This document shows, one piece after another, positions 63,536 through 64,000 of a stretch of DNA of 64,000 nt; the stretch's first letter is position 1; every line of letters starts with the position of its first letter. The DNA is from Plumapathes pennacea (taxonomy: Eukaryota; Cnidaria; Anthozoa; Antipatharia; Myriopathidae): positions 3,538,501-3,602,500 of the forward strand of contig OZ038464.1 in the NCBI GenBank assembly GCA_964036295.1, given 5' to 3'. A model generated the notes under the pieces. It was not told where the DNA came from. It did no database searches and saw only the letters and a program-made list of their open reading frames with translations. The position numbers and the translations under genes were made by a program.

Positions 63536-64000
63536 GTAAGGCCCTGTGTTACGGTCAACCTTCAGTATAAAACCCTTTTGATGCTTCCATGTTTTGGAAA
63601 TCGTGTGCAATAGATGTACACTGATAAAGCCAGTTACATCCTTGGACACAGCAGTTAAAAACTATGCAATCATATATACTTGATGTACTGTACCATGTAA
63701 TATTGATGAGGAATGTAAAGCATGATTTTGGTTAAACGAAATTCAAGCCAATGCATATTATTGTAAAGGAATTAAATGATCCCTTTATTTTTGAGGGAGG
63801 TGTTTAGAAATTCTCGATACTGTACTTAAAAGTACTAATAATATCACCTATAACCAGCTTGGCTAACATTTCAACACAGCTATAAAGTACCAAGTAATTG
63901 CAGCTTTAATTTAGTTGAACAGTGTTTGAACCATGCATTTGAATTTGAGGTTTGCATTGTTTGGCACTTCTTTCATGCATGTCCATTTTGTTTTCCTGCA

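Overview
The window looks like nuclear DNA of an anthozoan cnidarian, most likely a reef-building coral. The reasons are short exons in long repeat-filled introns, an AT-rich background, many small inverted-repeat transposons, and an intronless NACHT-LRR receptor of the kind expanded in corals. The species cannot be named from the sequence.

Layout. (1) 1-5752 holds the 3' half (exons 11-18) of a minus-strand gene, a second copy of sequence at about 46,909-52,749. (2) 5753-33,730 is a dense repeat region without a convincing host gene. It contains 2.85-kb tandem units, elements with CGAAACAAC-type arms, nested inverted-repeat elements around 18-21 kb, a duplicated 1.6-kb composite, 2.1-2.3-kb tandem units and a broken LINE. 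(3) 36,868-40,881 is the main single gene: a 1337-residue plus-strand protein with four predicted membrane segments, a NACHT NTPase and a leucine-rich repeat tail. The four-pass part resembles large-pore channels (pannexin, CALHM, connexin, LRRC8). A decayed relative lies at 42,600-43,340, and a candidate solo LTR lies between the two. (4) 45,836-61,953 (minus) is a complete 20-exon gene that I reconstructed with consistent splice phases. It encodes 654 residues: an F-BAR-like coiled coil, a C1 zinc finger and two SH3 domains. (5) 62,293 onward (plus) is the start of a PAQR3-like membrane receptor, head to head with the F-BAR gene.

How the parts relate. The F-BAR/C1/SH3 protein would link membrane curvature and lipid signals to actin or channel complexes. 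The PAQR3-like protein would be a seven-pass membrane protein, probably of the Golgi. The channel-like NACHT-LRR protein would be a membrane-anchored innate-immune or stress sensor. The strongest candidate for something little described is the fusion of a four-pass channel-like module to a NACHT-LRR sensor, with an unusual 125-residue Glu/Gln-rich insert inside the NACHT domain. The partial gene duplication and the palindromic repeats, several of them nested, are the other notable structures.
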